A stretch of DNA of 54,105 bases, taken from Clostridiaceae bacterium OM02-2AC (lineage in GTDB: Bacteria > Bacillota_I > Bacilli_A > Erysipelotrichales > Erysipelotrichaceae). Under the pieces are notes generated by a model. The model did no database searches. It worked only from the letters and a program-made list of their open reading frames with translations, and was not told the DNA's origin. The position numbers were made by a program, and so were the translations under genes. The stretch is taken from assembly GCA_003481775.1 (NCBI GenBank), contig QULU01000034.1, positions 1 to 54,105 on the forward strand, given 5' to 3'. How positions within the stretch are numbered: the first letter of the stretch is position 1; the number at the start of each line of letters is the position of its first letter. Shown here piece after piece: positions 45,998 through 54,105 of the stretch.

Positions 45998-48361
45998 ATG
46001 CACAGCAATGACGACAAACGAGAATGGATCGATCCTGCACAGGGTCTCAGCGATTCTCAGGTTCAGCAACGTATTGATGCAGGCTGTATCAATACACAAG
46101 ATGAGCGCATTACCAAAAGCTATGAGGAAATATTTCGGGACAATGTATTGACCCTGTTTAATCTGATCAATGCCATTTTGGCTGGTCTGATCATATTTAT
46201 CGGCTCCTTTAAGAATTTGCTCTTTCTGGGGGTTGTGGTTTCCAATCTGGTCATCGGTATCTTTCAGGAAATTCGGGCAAAGCGTGTTCTGGATAAGCTT
46301 TCTTTGATTACACAGCCCTATCTCAAGGTACTGCGCAACGGCAAGGAAATCGAGCTGCATATGGATGATATCGTTCTGGATGACATTCTGTGTTTATCCA
46401 CAGGCTCTCAGGTATGTGCCGACGCCCTGGTCGTAGAGGGGCGTTTGGAGGTGAACGAATCACTCGTTACCGGCGAATCGGATATCATCGTCAAGCATAA
46501 GCACGATACTCTGTATTCAGGCAGCTTTGTTGTCAGTGGACAAGCAAAGGTTCAGGTGGAGCATGTGGGCAAGGATAATTATGCCGCCACGATTATGAAG
46601 GATGCAAAAACCTTCAAAAAGCATAAATCCCAGCTGCGCGATTCCATTAACTTCATAATTAAGACGATTGGTATCATTATCATTCCTGTTGGCATCCTGC
46701 TGTTTTCCAAGCAGTTTTTTCTAACAGAGAGTACTCTGCCGCAGGCAATCGTATCTACAGTTGCGGCATTGCTGGGGATGATTCCGGAGGGTCTTGTTTT
46801 ACTGACGAGTGTTGCGCTTGCTGTAGGCTCCATCAATCTTGCAAAGCGCAAAACGCTGGTGCAGGAGCTGTACTGCATCGAAACACTGGCACGTGTGGAT
46901 ACCCTTTGTTTGGATAAGACAGGAACCATCACGGAAGGCAATATGCAGGTGGAGCGCATTGTGCCATTGCAAAGCAGTGAAGACGAAATTCTTCTCATTC
47001 TGGCGAATATGATGGATGCCCTGCAGGATGACAATGCAACCGCGCAGGCGATTCGCAAGCATACTCCGCAGGAGTACGAGTCGTTTTCCGTATTACATAC
47101 GCTTCCCTTCTCGAGTGCAAGAAAGCTGAGCGCTGTAAGCTTTGAAAATCGCGGCACCTATATCATGGGAGCCTATGAATTTGTCAACGGCAGTGAAAAT
47201 GCAGAGCTGCAGGCTGAAATTGATAAGCAGGCTAGTCTTGGAAACCGTGTGCTGGTACTGGCGCACAGTGATGAAAGCATGAAGCAGGAGCCATCCAGAA
47301 GCAATACAATCATCGCTTTGCTGCTGCTCAGCGATCCGATTCGTAAGGAGGCGCCGCAAACCCTGGACTACTTTCTGTCACAGGGCGTTGATGTCAAGGT
47401 CATCAGTGGTGATGATCCGCGCACTGTTCATGAAATTGCGCATAAGGCAAATCTAAAAAATTATGAGCGCTATGTGGACGCCAGCACCTTAAAGGATGAG
47501 GATATCCCGGAGGCAGTGAAAGCCTATACCGTATTCGGGCGCGTTTCGCCAATGCAGAAAAAGCTGATGATTCGTGCTTTGAAGGAACAAGGACATATAA
47601 CAGCAATGATCGGAGACGGAGTAAATGATGTTATGGCATTGAAGGAAGCGGATTGCAGTATCTCCGTTGCGCAAGGAAGTGAGGCAGCTAAGAATATTGC
47701 CAATCTGGTTCTGCTGGATAATAACTTTGCAAGTATGCCGCACATTGTGGATGAGGGGCGAAGAGTCATCAACAATATTCAACGTGCCGCTTCTCTGTTT
47801 CTGGTAAAAACAACATTTTCTACCATTCTCAGTATTCTGACGCTCTTCTTTATGAGCCGCTATCCGTTTGAGCCGATTCAGCTTACACTGATTTCCTCCT
47901 GTACGATTGGTATTCCTTCCTTCTTTCTAGCATTGGAAGCAAATCATGCCCGCGTGGAAGGAAATTTCCTGATCAATGTATTAGGACGTGCCCTTCCCGG
48001 AGCGCTGTGTGTCGTACTCAGTATCCTTTATGTTAATATATCCTCACTGTTCTTTCAGATGACGCCCGCTGCCATGTCCACCATGTGCGTGCTGCTGACA
48101 GGCACCAGCTCCTTGATTGTCCTCTATCGGGTATGTACGCCGTTTACCAGAAAGCGTCTGCTCATCTTCTCCATCATGACTGCGCTGTTTGTTGCATGTA
48201 TCGTCTTCTTGCCGGGGATTTTCTCCTTGGTGCGACTAAGCTATATGCAATTCGTACTGACCGGTGCCGGTATAGCTGCTATTCCGTTCGTCATGGACTT
48301 CTTCTTTCGCTTTGGAAATCGCTTTAAGCTCAAGGAGCGACTGCTTGCGGTTGGTAAATAG
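45998..48361 (+). CDS. CtpE-type cation P-type ATPase
   Basis: 787-aa P-type ATPase. The phosphorylated Asp306 is in DKTGT, TGES lies at 158-161, PEGL (263-266) in the fourth helix is followed by VLLTS, and GDGVND is in the P domain. About ten membrane helices are seen. MIPEGLVLLTSVALAVG and the lack of metal-binding N-terminal domains match CtpE/CaxP-type calcium exporters. I infer Ca2+ as substrate. GAGGTG precedes the ATG. Confidence 0.85.
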   Translation: MHSNDDKREWIDPAQGLSDSQVQQRIDAGCINTQDERITKSYEEIFRDNVLTLFNLINAILAGLIIFIGSFKNLLFLGVVVSNLVIGIFQEIRAKRVLDKLSLITQPYLKVLRNGKEIELHMDDIVLDDILCLSTGSQVCADALVVEGRLEVNESLVTGESDIIVKHKHDTLYSGSFVVSGQAKVQVEHVGKDNYAATIMKDAKTFKKHKSQLRDSINFIIKTIGIIIIPVGILLFSKQFFLTESTLPQAIVSTVAALLGMIPEGLVLLTSVALAVGSINLAKRKTLVQELYCIETLARVDTLCLDKTGTITEGNMQVERIVPLQSSEDEILLILANMMDALQDDNATAQAIRKHTPQEYESFSVLHTLPFSSARKLSAVSFENRGTYIMGAYEFVNGSENAELQAEIDKQASLGNRVLVLAHSDESMKQEPSRSNTIIALLLLSDPIRKEAPQTLDYFLSQGVDVKVISGDDPRTVHEIAHKANLKNYERYVDASTLKDEDIPEAVKAYTVFGRVSPMQKKLMIRALKEQGHITAMIGDGVNDVMALKEADCSISVAQGSEAAKNIANLVLLDNNFASMPHIVDEGRRVINNIQRAASLFLVKTTFSTILSILTLFFMSRYPFEPIQLTLISSCTIGIPSFFLALEANHARVEGNFLINVLGRALPGALCVVLSILYVNISSLFFQMTPAAMSTMCVLLTGTSSLIVLYRVCTPFTRKRLLIFSIMTALFVACIVFLPGIFSLVRLSYMQFVLTGAGIAAIPFVMDFFFRFGNRFKLKERLLAVGK

Positions 48362-48489
48362 ACCATCCTCTGAGCCTTGTGAAAAAGAAAACCAATGCAG
48401 GATACCCTCAAGCCTCTTGCAAAGAAAGAATTTAAGCGGTACATAAGCAACAGTACGCTGGCCCTGCAGTCCATGAACAGCTGTTCATT
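48362..48489. other. Spacer after the P-type ATPase
   Basis: No gene seen before the terminator. Confidence 0.4.
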
Positions 48490-48527
48490 AAGTAGACGGT
48501 TCTACGAATTGTCTACTTTTCTTTTTC
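48490..48527 (+). terminator. Plus-strand terminator
   Basis: AAGTAGAC pairs with GTCTACTT, followed by a T-rich run; probably ends the P-type ATPase transcript about 130 bases after its stop. Confidence 0.6.
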
Positions 48528-48608
48528 ACCCTGTCATACGTTAGAAGAAGCACTTAACCCTACGATTATTCCGATATCCTTTTTTTATTTGAGCGCATTG
48601 CAATACAT

Positions 48609-48653
48609 AAAAAAGGAATCCAGGAATTGCGATACACAATCACCTTGGATTCC
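48609..48653 (-). terminator. Terminator of the ABC exporter operon
   Basis: GGAATCCA pairs with TGGATTCC; on the minus strand the hairpin is followed by TTTTTT. Confidence 0.75.
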
Positions 48654-48690
48654 CTATGATCGAATTTAAGAAAGGAATTACCGCGTTTTG

Positions 48691-49893
48691 TTATGACTGC
48701 ATGCTGGTATCCTCCAGTGCATCCTGCGTACGGCGGCTTTTCATAATCACCAATGCGATACATAGAAAGGCTGCGGCAAACAGTAGCAGGATACCATAGG
48801 TCATAAAGGCCTCTTTCAACAGCTCATTGCTGACGTGCACTGCCGAGGTCAGAGAATCATTCAGCTTTACATACCAGTAGCTGGGCAGAAACCGGGAGAT
48901 TACGAGGATATTTTCGCCAATCATACTCAACGGTACAAAGGCACCGCATAGAAAACTGCAACCCAGACCGACGATATTACTGATACCGTTCAGCATATCA
49001 TCCGGATGCTTGCTCTTGGTGGAAATCACACAGAACATGAATGACATGGAAACACACATCAGCATGAACACAAATGCATTGACAGCCTCCAGCAGTCCTC
49101 CCAGCGTCATCATGGAATCCCATGTCATAGCCAGAATCATCAGCATCATAGCTCCCCATAATGCAATACCTACGGACAGATTGCAGATTACCAGCTGCAG
49201 ATTCATACGATTTTGCGATACCGGTGCTATCAGATTCCGTTTGGTGATCTCCGCATCGAAAAAGGAATGCATCGTTAAGCCGATCATCAGGATCATGACA
49301 ACCAGAAGAATATAGGAGGCATAATTGAAATACGCCCCGCGCAGCATGGCAGAGGTAGCAACCTCCTCAGAATCTGACATTCTGATATTTGCTATTGTGC
49401 TTAGATTTTTCTGTACACGACTGTCCAGACCATCGATATCCTGATTTGGATAAAGCGTTTCATACGCATGCATGGTATCCAGATATTTATTGATGGTCTG
49501 CTGTAGCAGAACACCGTTTGCATCATCCGGACGCTGCTTCATGGAAACTGCTTCACTTGCAGAAGCAAAATCCTCCTCGAAGCCCTTCGGAATCGTTATG
49601 ATTGCGGATACATCGCCATAGAACAGCGCATCCTTGGCATCCGTTTGTGATACATTTTCATGCCGAATATCCGCCTGCTTTCCAAGATAGGCTTTTAAAT
49701 GCTTACTCAGCCTGCTGCCATCCTGATCAAGAACGGCGATATTCGGCTTGGTTCCCTCATACAATTTAATATCACTGCGCTGGGATGCGGATATGCCGAA
49801 TACGAAGAAGACGATGAAGAAAATTGTTATATAAATCATCATCGTCACCCCATGTGACTTCATAATCTTATAATAGACCTTTAAAACACTCAT
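48691..49893 (-). CDS. ABC-2 exporter permease, second subunit
   Basis: About 400 aa. The first helix (about 20-40) is followed by a large extracytoplasmic domain (about 45-210) and five more helices, as in YhgE/LnrN-type ABC-2 permeases. FVPLSMIGENILVISRFLPSYW resembles the typical ABC-2 signature. GGGGGTG precedes the ATG. Follows the first permease with a two-nucleotide gap/overlap, so one operon. Confidence 0.85.
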   Translation of the reverse strand: MSVLKVYYKIMKSHGVTMMIYITIFFIVFFVFGISASQRSDIKLYEGTKPNIAVLDQDGSRLSKHLKAYLGKQADIRHENVSQTDAKDALFYGDVSAIITIPKGFEEDFASASEAVSMKQRPDDANGVLLQQTINKYLDTMHAYETLYPNQDIDGLDSRVQKNLSTIANIRMSDSEEVATSAMLRGAYFNYASYILLVVMILMIGLTMHSFFDAEITKRNLIAPVSQNRMNLQLVICNLSVGIALWGAMMLMILAMTWDSMMTLGGLLEAVNAFVFMLMCVSMSFMFCVISTKSKHPDDMLNGISNIVGLGCSFLCGAFVPLSMIGENILVISRFLPSYWYVKLNDSLTSAVHVSNELLKEAFMTYGILLLFAAAFLCIALVIMKSRRTQDALEDTSMQS

Positions 49894-49894
49894 T

Positions 49895-51022
49895 TTAACG
49901 CACCCCCAGACTGTTGTAGCTCTTCCTGCTAAGTGCACGGAAGCTAATCAGATAGCATACCATCGTAAAGCCTGCAAGGAGTGCAAGATTTAAGAAATAA
50001 CGTTCTCCCACACCATAGTAGTACAGGGAATACAAACCATCCGTTATCATATTCACCGGATTGATATAGGTTAAAAACGGAGCATATTCCTGTACATAGT
50101 ATTTCAGCTGTACCATCATCATACCAGCCAGTGCACTGCAGATCAGTGTAATGGAGGTCATGATTCCTGTTTTGCCATCCAAAGGAATTCGGCTTGTGAT
50201 ACTGCCAATCAAGATGCCAAAGGCGTTTCCGGCAAAGGCTCCCAGCACCATCATGAGGAAGACATAGCCAAGCTGTGCTCCAAAGGATACATCCAGAATG
50301 TAATACATGTAGGAAAACTGAATCAGCAGAAAGACGATCTGTATTGCTATATCTACGATGAAATCTGCAAGCAGTGCCTTTCCCTTGTGCATTGGTGATA
50401 CCGAGAGACGTGCAGCGCGTTCACTCTGATTTGCCTGCAGCTCAAACATGGAATTGATTGCCCAGTATCCGCCGAACATGGCATTCATTGCCAGCACAGT
50501 GTAGAAGAATACCGCAGATACATCCGTGTGATCCGCATTTGCCTCCTCCACATGGGAGGCCGTCTGCGTAAACAGCCTTGCGACAGCAGACCCATCCGGG
50601 TGCAGCTGCATCGCCTCCTCAATCAGGTTGATTTTCTGACTGTATTCATCAAAGAAGGTTTTTGTAATCGTCTGGTTCAGACCGTTCTGGTTCACTGTGA
50701 TTACAATCGGCTCCTGCATAGCTACAACCGCACTGACCTTATCCTCCTTTAACAGCTTTTTTGCCTGCTTCTCACTCACATAGCTGACCTTGAACAATGC
50801 CGTATCCTCTTGCTTTACATCCTCAAGAACAGCCTTCAGCTGTGTTAGATCCTTCTGTTCGATAACCGCAATCGGAATACTTTGAAAGGTATCCACCGTA
50901 TAGGCATCCTTCAACACCATTCCAAAGAAGGTTGTCAGCAGCATGGGAAACACCAATGTCCAAAACAGCAGCACCCTGTTTCGTATCATCAGCCGAAATC
51001 TGTATTTCAGTAAATGCAGCAT
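49895..51022 (-). CDS. ABC-2 exporter permease, first subunit
   Basis: About 375 aa with the same plan: helix 1 (LLFWTLVFPMLLTTFFGM), large outer domain (about 40-185) and five helices. Start 51022 follows AGGAGGGG. Together with its neighbours it forms an ATPase-permease-permease exporter like LnrLMN of B. subtilis. Confidence 0.85.
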   Translation of the reverse strand: MLHLLKYRFRLMIRNRVLLFWTLVFPMLLTTFFGMVLKDAYTVDTFQSIPIAVIEQKDLTQLKAVLEDVKQEDTALFKVSYVSEKQAKKLLKEDKVSAVVAMQEPIVITVNQNGLNQTITKTFFDEYSQKINLIEEAMQLHPDGSAVARLFTQTASHVEEANADHTDVSAVFFYTVLAMNAMFGGYWAINSMFELQANQSERAARLSVSPMHKGKALLADFIVDIAIQIVFLLIQFSYMYYILDVSFGAQLGYVFLMMVLGAFAGNAFGILIGSITSRIPLDGKTGIMTSITLICSALAGMMMVQLKYYVQEYAPFLTYINPVNMITDGLYSLYYYGVGERYFLNLALLAGFTMVCYLISFRALSRKSYNSLGVR

Positions 51023-51034
51023 ATTCACCCCTCC

Positions 51035-51967
51035 TTAATCCCGCAGCTGTTTTCCTGTGATTTCCAGGAAGACATCATTCAGGGTTGGCTGCTGGGAATA
51101 CACCTTGCCATAGGTGATATTTTCCTGTGTAAAGTAATCCAGCAGATTGGCCAGATTGCGTTTACCTTCGGTAAATTTAACCTGCAGAACATTGGCATTG
51201 TACTGTACGGAGAACACATTTGCGATATCCTGAATATCCCGTACCTGCTGCTCATGCAGCTTCACCTGCTCCACTTCAATCTTTTCCTTCATCATGATAC
51301 CGGCCTTCAGTTCCTCCTTGGAGCCTGCCGCAATGGTTTTTCCTTTGTCTATGATGATGATGCGGCTGCAGATTTCTTCAACCTCTTCCATATAATGAGA
51401 GGTGTATACGATGGTTGCCCCCTGTGCATTCAGGCGTCGTATCCCCTCCAGTATTGCATTACGGCTCTGTGGATCGACTGCGACCGTAGGCTCATCCATG
51501 AAAATGAGCTTTGGCTGATGTGCAATTCCACAGGCGATATTCAACCGTCTTAATAAACCGCCGCTCAGCTTTCCCGGTCTAAATTTCCGAAACTCCTCCA
51601 AGGAAACAAAACGGATTGCCTCATCCACAAGTTCTTTGCGCTTTGCTTTATCACTGACATACAGTCCGCAAAAGTAATTGATATTGTCCTCGACGCTCAG
51701 CTCATGAAAGACTGCCACGTTCTGCGGTACAACACCGATTTGCTGCTTCAAGTCGTAGCTGTCCGCCTTCATCTGCTTTCCGAATATGCGGATGTCGCCC
51801 TTATCGTATGTTAACAGAGCCAGCATACAGTTGATTGCCGTTGTCTTCCCGCTTCCATTCGGCCCCAGCAGACCTAAAATTCCCCCTTCCTCAACCTCCA
51901 GCTGGAAATGGTCCAGCGCGATCAGCTCCTTGTATCTTTTCACCAGATTGCTTACTTCAATAATCAT
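51035..51967 (-). CDS. ABC exporter ATP-binding protein
   Basis: 310-aa ATPase. Walker A GPNGSGKT, signature LSGGLLRRL and Walker B LIFMDEPT are present; a C-terminal extension follows (about 215-305). AGGAGGGAG precedes the ATG. Operon order ATPase-permease-permease and the divergent NarL-type two-component pair match LnrLMN/LnrJK, which export linearmycin-type polyenes; the real substrate is unknown. Confidence 0.9.
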   Translation of the reverse strand: MIIEVSNLVKRYKELIALDHFQLEVEEGGILGLLGPNGSGKTTAINCMLALLTYDKGDIRIFGKQMKADSYDLKQQIGVVPQNVAVFHELSVEDNINYFCGLYVSDKAKRKELVDEAIRFVSLEEFRKFRPGKLSGGLLRRLNIACGIAHQPKLIFMDEPTVAVDPQSRNAILEGIRRLNAQGATIVYTSHYMEEVEEICSRIIIIDKGKTIAAGSKEELKAGIMMKEKIEVEQVKLHEQQVRDIQDIANVFSVQYNANVLQVKFTEGKRNLANLLDYFTQENITYGKVYSQQPTLNDVFLEITGKQLRD

Positions 51968-52007
51968 GATGCTCCCTCCTTGTTCTACTTACAGTATACA
52001 TACTTCA

Positions 52008-52017
52008 GGAAATTTCC
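52008..52017. promoter_or_regulatory. GGAAATTTCC palindrome in the divergent region
   Basis: Perfect 10-bp palindrome 41 bases from the ABC operon start; possible operator near the TATACT -10 box of that operon. Confidence 0.3.
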
Positions 52018-52041
52018 GGTAGTGTATATCTTCACATTTGC

Positions 52042-52059
52042 ATGTGACAGATGTCACAT
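52042..52059. promoter_or_regulatory. Probable operator ATGTGAC-N4-GTCACAT
   Basis: Perfect 7-bp arms around AGAT, placed between the two divergent operons just upstream of the -35 box of the kinase gene; the expected site for a NarL-type dimer. Confidence 0.55.
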
Positions 52060-52073
52060 TCCGGTATGACAAA

Positions 52074-52102
52074 TTGTATCTCTGCGAAAACAATGGTAAA
52101 AT
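52074..52102 (+). promoter_or_regulatory. Promoter of the kinase-regulator operon
   Basis: TTGTAT (52074-52079), 17-base spacer, TAAAAT (52097-52102); the kinase start lies 25 bases downstream. Confidence 0.55.
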
Positions 52103-52126
52103 ATAGACAGAACAGGAGGAGAAGCC

Positions 52127-53218
52127 ATGAAACAGCTTATAAATTATCTGTTATTTTTGTGTATCGGCTGCTGCTTCAGTTTTTTTTATGACCATCAGCT
52201 ATACCGCCTGCTGGCCTTGCTTTCCGCAGTCATATTGGCATCTATGTCCTATCTGTATACAGGACGCAAATGGCTGCCGTATGCTACGGTTCTCTTCGCC
52301 ATACTTGCAGCCCTGCAGCAAAGCTATCTGTATTATCTGCCGCTGCTGCTGTATTGTGTGAGCCGACACTTCTCCTATCCGCTCCTACTGTATCTGCTTC
52401 CGATTCTCTTTCATCTGCGCATGGAAACCCTGTTTCTATGCAGTGCAGTTGCCATTTTCTCAATATTTGCTATTTTGCTTCGACAGCAGTGGGAGGAGAA
52501 TGAGGAAATCAAGCTCTCCTTCATGCGGCAGCGCGATGCGACAAAGGAGCTCGCAGATATGCTGTCCAATAAAAACAGGAATCTTCTTGTGCAGCAGGAA
52601 CAGGAAATCAGGATTGCCATTCTGGATGAACGAAACCGGATTGCCAGAGAAATTCATGATCATGTGGGACATTTGCTCAGCAGCTCACTGCTACAGATTG
52701 GCGCTATACAGGCAATTCAGAAGGAAGAGAAGCTGAAGGAGCCGCTCCAGAATTTACGCAACACCCTTTCTCAGGGGATGGATAATGTTCGCAGCAGTGT
52801 ACATGATCTGCATGATGATGCCCTCGATTTGCAGCTTACATTAAACCGGCTGCTAAAGGATTACAGCTTCTGTGATGCTGCACTGGAATACGATGTGCTG
52901 CATCCCCTGCCGCAGCAGACAATCTATCATATTCTTGCCATTGTAAAGGAAAGCATGAACAACACGATGAAGCATTCCAATGCGACCAGATACCGTATTA
53001 CAGTACGCGAACAGCCGGCCTTCTATCAGCTGATATTACGTGATAACGGCACGAAGCACAGCAGCGTTCCCTGGCAGAACAAGGGCATCGGCTTAAGCAA
53101 TATGCGAGAGCGTGTAGAGGATATGCATGGCTATCTGAATATCACCCGTGCACCCGGCTTTCAAATTTACATCACATTGCCGAAGGAGGACATAAACCAT
53201 GAGAATACTGATTGTTGA
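52127..53218 (+). CDS. NarL-type sensor histidine kinase (LnrJ/DesK-like)
   Basis: 363 aa. About five membrane helices (1-118) without a large outer domain are followed by a HisKA_3 domain with phospho-acceptor His177 in REIHDHVGH, and an ATPase with KESMNNTMKHS and GIGLSNMRERV. Membrane-embedded sensing as in LnrJ, LiaS or DesK is likely. GGAGGAG precedes the ATG. It overlaps the regulator gene by 20 bases. Confidence 0.9.
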   Translation: MKQLINYLLFLCIGCCFSFFYDHQLYRLLALLSAVILASMSYLYTGRKWLPYATVLFAILAALQQSYLYYLPLLLYCVSRHFSYPLLLYLLPILFHLRMETLFLCSAVAIFSIFAILLRQQWEENEEIKLSFMRQRDATKELADMLSNKNRNLLVQQEQEIRIAILDERNRIAREIHDHVGHLLSSSLLQIGAIQAIQKEEKLKEPLQNLRNTLSQGMDNVRSSVHDLHDDALDLQLTLNRLLKDYSFCDAALEYDVLHPLPQQTIYHILAIVKESMNNTMKHSNATRYRITVREQPAFYQLILRDNGTKHSSVPWQNKGIGLSNMRERVEDMHGYLNITRAPGFQIYITLPKEDINHENTDC

Positions 53219-53831
53219 TGATGACAGGCTTGTATGCAGCTCTTTAAAAACCATACTTGAGGCACAGGGACAAACCATTGCCGGCATCGGCTACAGCGGC
53301 AGGGAAGCTCTGCAGCTATACAGGGAAACACAGCCCGATGTGCTGTTAATGGATATACGCATGGAGGACATGAATGGCGTGGATGCCAGTGAAGCAATCC
53401 TGCACAGCGATCCGCATGCCCGTATCCTGTTTTTGACAACCTTCTCCGATGATGAGTATATCATCCGCGCCTTAAAGTTAGGTGTAAAGGGATATATACT
53501 GAAGCAGAACTTCGATTCCATCATCCCGGCTCTGGAGGCGGTTTATATGGGGCAGAATGTTTTTAATACGGAGATTATTGCCAAGCTTCCGGATTTACTG
53601 AAGCAGAATACAAAGGAAGCGCTTTGCAGCTACGATCTGAACGAGCGCGAGCTACATTTCATTCAGCTGGTTGCCAAGGGCCTCAACAATAAAGAGCTGG
53701 CACAGACGTTGTTCCTCAGTGAAGGAACCGTCCGCAATTATCTCAGCAGCCTATTGGAAAAGCTGCAGCTGCGAGATCGCACCCAGCTTGCGATTTTCTA
53801 TTATCAAAACCTGCAGCCAAAGGACATGTAA
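53199..53831 (+). CDS. NarL/LuxR-family response regulator
   Basis: 210 aa. Receiver with DDD (7-9), phospho-acceptor Asp52 and Lys in GYILKQ; C-terminal LuxR helix-turn-helix (about 145-205, NNKELAQTLFLSEGTVRNYLS). AAGGAGG lies before the ATG. Probably activates the divergent exporter through the palindrome at 52042-52059. Confidence 0.92.
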   Translation: MRILIVDDDRLVCSSLKTILEAQGQTIAGIGYSGREALQLYRETQPDVLLMDIRMEDMNGVDASEAILHSDPHARILFLTTFSDDEYIIRALKLGVKGYILKQNFDSIIPALEAVYMGQNVFNTEIIAKLPDLLKQNTKEALCSYDLNERELHFIQLVAKGLNNKELAQTLFLSEGTVRNYLSSLLEKLQLRDRTQLAIFYYQNLQPKDM

Positions 53832-53870
53832 TTCCACACCTCCACAAAAGGAGTATCTAGAATAACTCGG

Positions 53871-53914
53871 AAAACTGGAGTTCTCCACAAAAACTTGTGG
53901 CACTCCAGTTTTTA
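53871..53914 (+). terminator. Terminator of the two-component operon
   Basis: AAAACTGGAGT pairs with ACTCCAGTTTT, with an inner CCACAA/TTGTGG stem; T-run after it. Confidence 0.85.
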
Positions 53915-53980
53915 TCTATATAGTTTGTGGGGTTTGCTGTATTTTGTGTATAATATCTTCATCAGAAAGGTAAAAGAAAA

Positions 53981-54016
53981 GATAGAAATCTCTCCGTCCA
54001 AAGTTTGATTTCTATC
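53981..54016. repeat. Inverted repeat near the window end
   Basis: GATAGAAATC pairs with GATTTCTATC around a 16-base loop, downstream of a TATAAT-like box (about 53950). It has no T-run, so it may belong to the leader of a gene beyond the window. Confidence 0.45.
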
Positions 54017-54105
54017 CGTTCTTCTAGAACACTATGATAATAACCAATTTCCCTTCCAATTTCAAGTTAAATCAAATAAATTATGATAAAATCATTGCTT
54101 CTATT

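Overview
The window is a chromosomal segment of a low-to-mid-GC, endospore-forming Firmicute. The gene set (yqfC-yqfD-phoH, dacB-spmA-spmB, scpA-scpB, spoVAC-AD-AE-AF, a cwlD-like amidase, divergent parEC/plsY, rpoN) and the style of the ribosome-binding sites suggest an Erysipelotrichia-type gut organism such as the [Clostridium] innocuum group. That placement is inference; no 16S gene or database match was available.

Layout. 0.1-1.5 kb: a small gene with a good promoter, a membrane-anchored hypothetical gene and a tRNA-Glu(CUC). 1.6-5.6 kb (minus): yqfC-yqfD-phoH followed by an overlapping OmpR/PhoR-type two-component pair. 5.9-7.6 kb: a two-gene ABC-2 exporter. 7.8-13.3 kb (minus): rpsU, murE, mtaB, an unknown gene, rsmE and rluB. 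13.4-21.5 kb (minus): a very short sepF-like gene, then spmB, spmA and dacB, a long unusual dacB leader, scpB-scpA, and the spoVA operon with a sigma-G-like promoter. 21.6-24.8 kb: cwlD-like amidase, Nudix hydrolase, a tiny membrane protein, a GNAT acetyltransferase and a VOC gene broken by one stop codon. 24.8-30.2 kb: topB with a membrane-embedded MutS-like ATPase (minus), and rpoN (plus). 30.7-33.2 kb: a sortase-anchored surface protein. 33.9-39.2 kb: parC-parE (minus) and plsY (plus). 39.3-41.9 kb: a Crp-family regulator with a DUF4299-like gene, divergent from a two-gene YdcZ-type transporter. 42-45.5 kb: a small membrane protein, a mini ABC-F protein that looks like a recombination product, and a lipoprotein. 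46-48.4 kb: a CtpE-type P-type ATPase. 48.7-53.8 kb: an ABC exporter with two permeases, divergent from a NarL-type sensor/regulator pair, laid out like linearmycin-type LnrJK/LnrLMN.

The region most likely to be undescribed is the roughly 600-nt leader upstream of dacB (15824-16507). On the minus strand it carries two TGGAAAA-N8-TTTTCCA palindromes, a near-consensus promoter, and a 49-nt stem-loop motif present twice with compensating changes plus a third degenerate core. A strong intrinsic terminator ends only 33 nt before the dacB start codon. A 16-bp direct repeat brackets the whole cassette. It looks like a structured RNA that either regulates the spore-cortex operon by termination/readthrough or is a stand-alone small RNA inserted between scpB and dacB.

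Functionally, much of the window serves sporulation and germination: YqfCD and DacB/SpmAB in cortex and spore maturation, SpoVA in dipicolinic acid movement, and the CwlD-like amidase in cortex modification. The rest is housekeeping DNA topology and condensation (ParCE, TopB, ScpAB), translation and RNA modification, and accessory envelope transport and stress systems.
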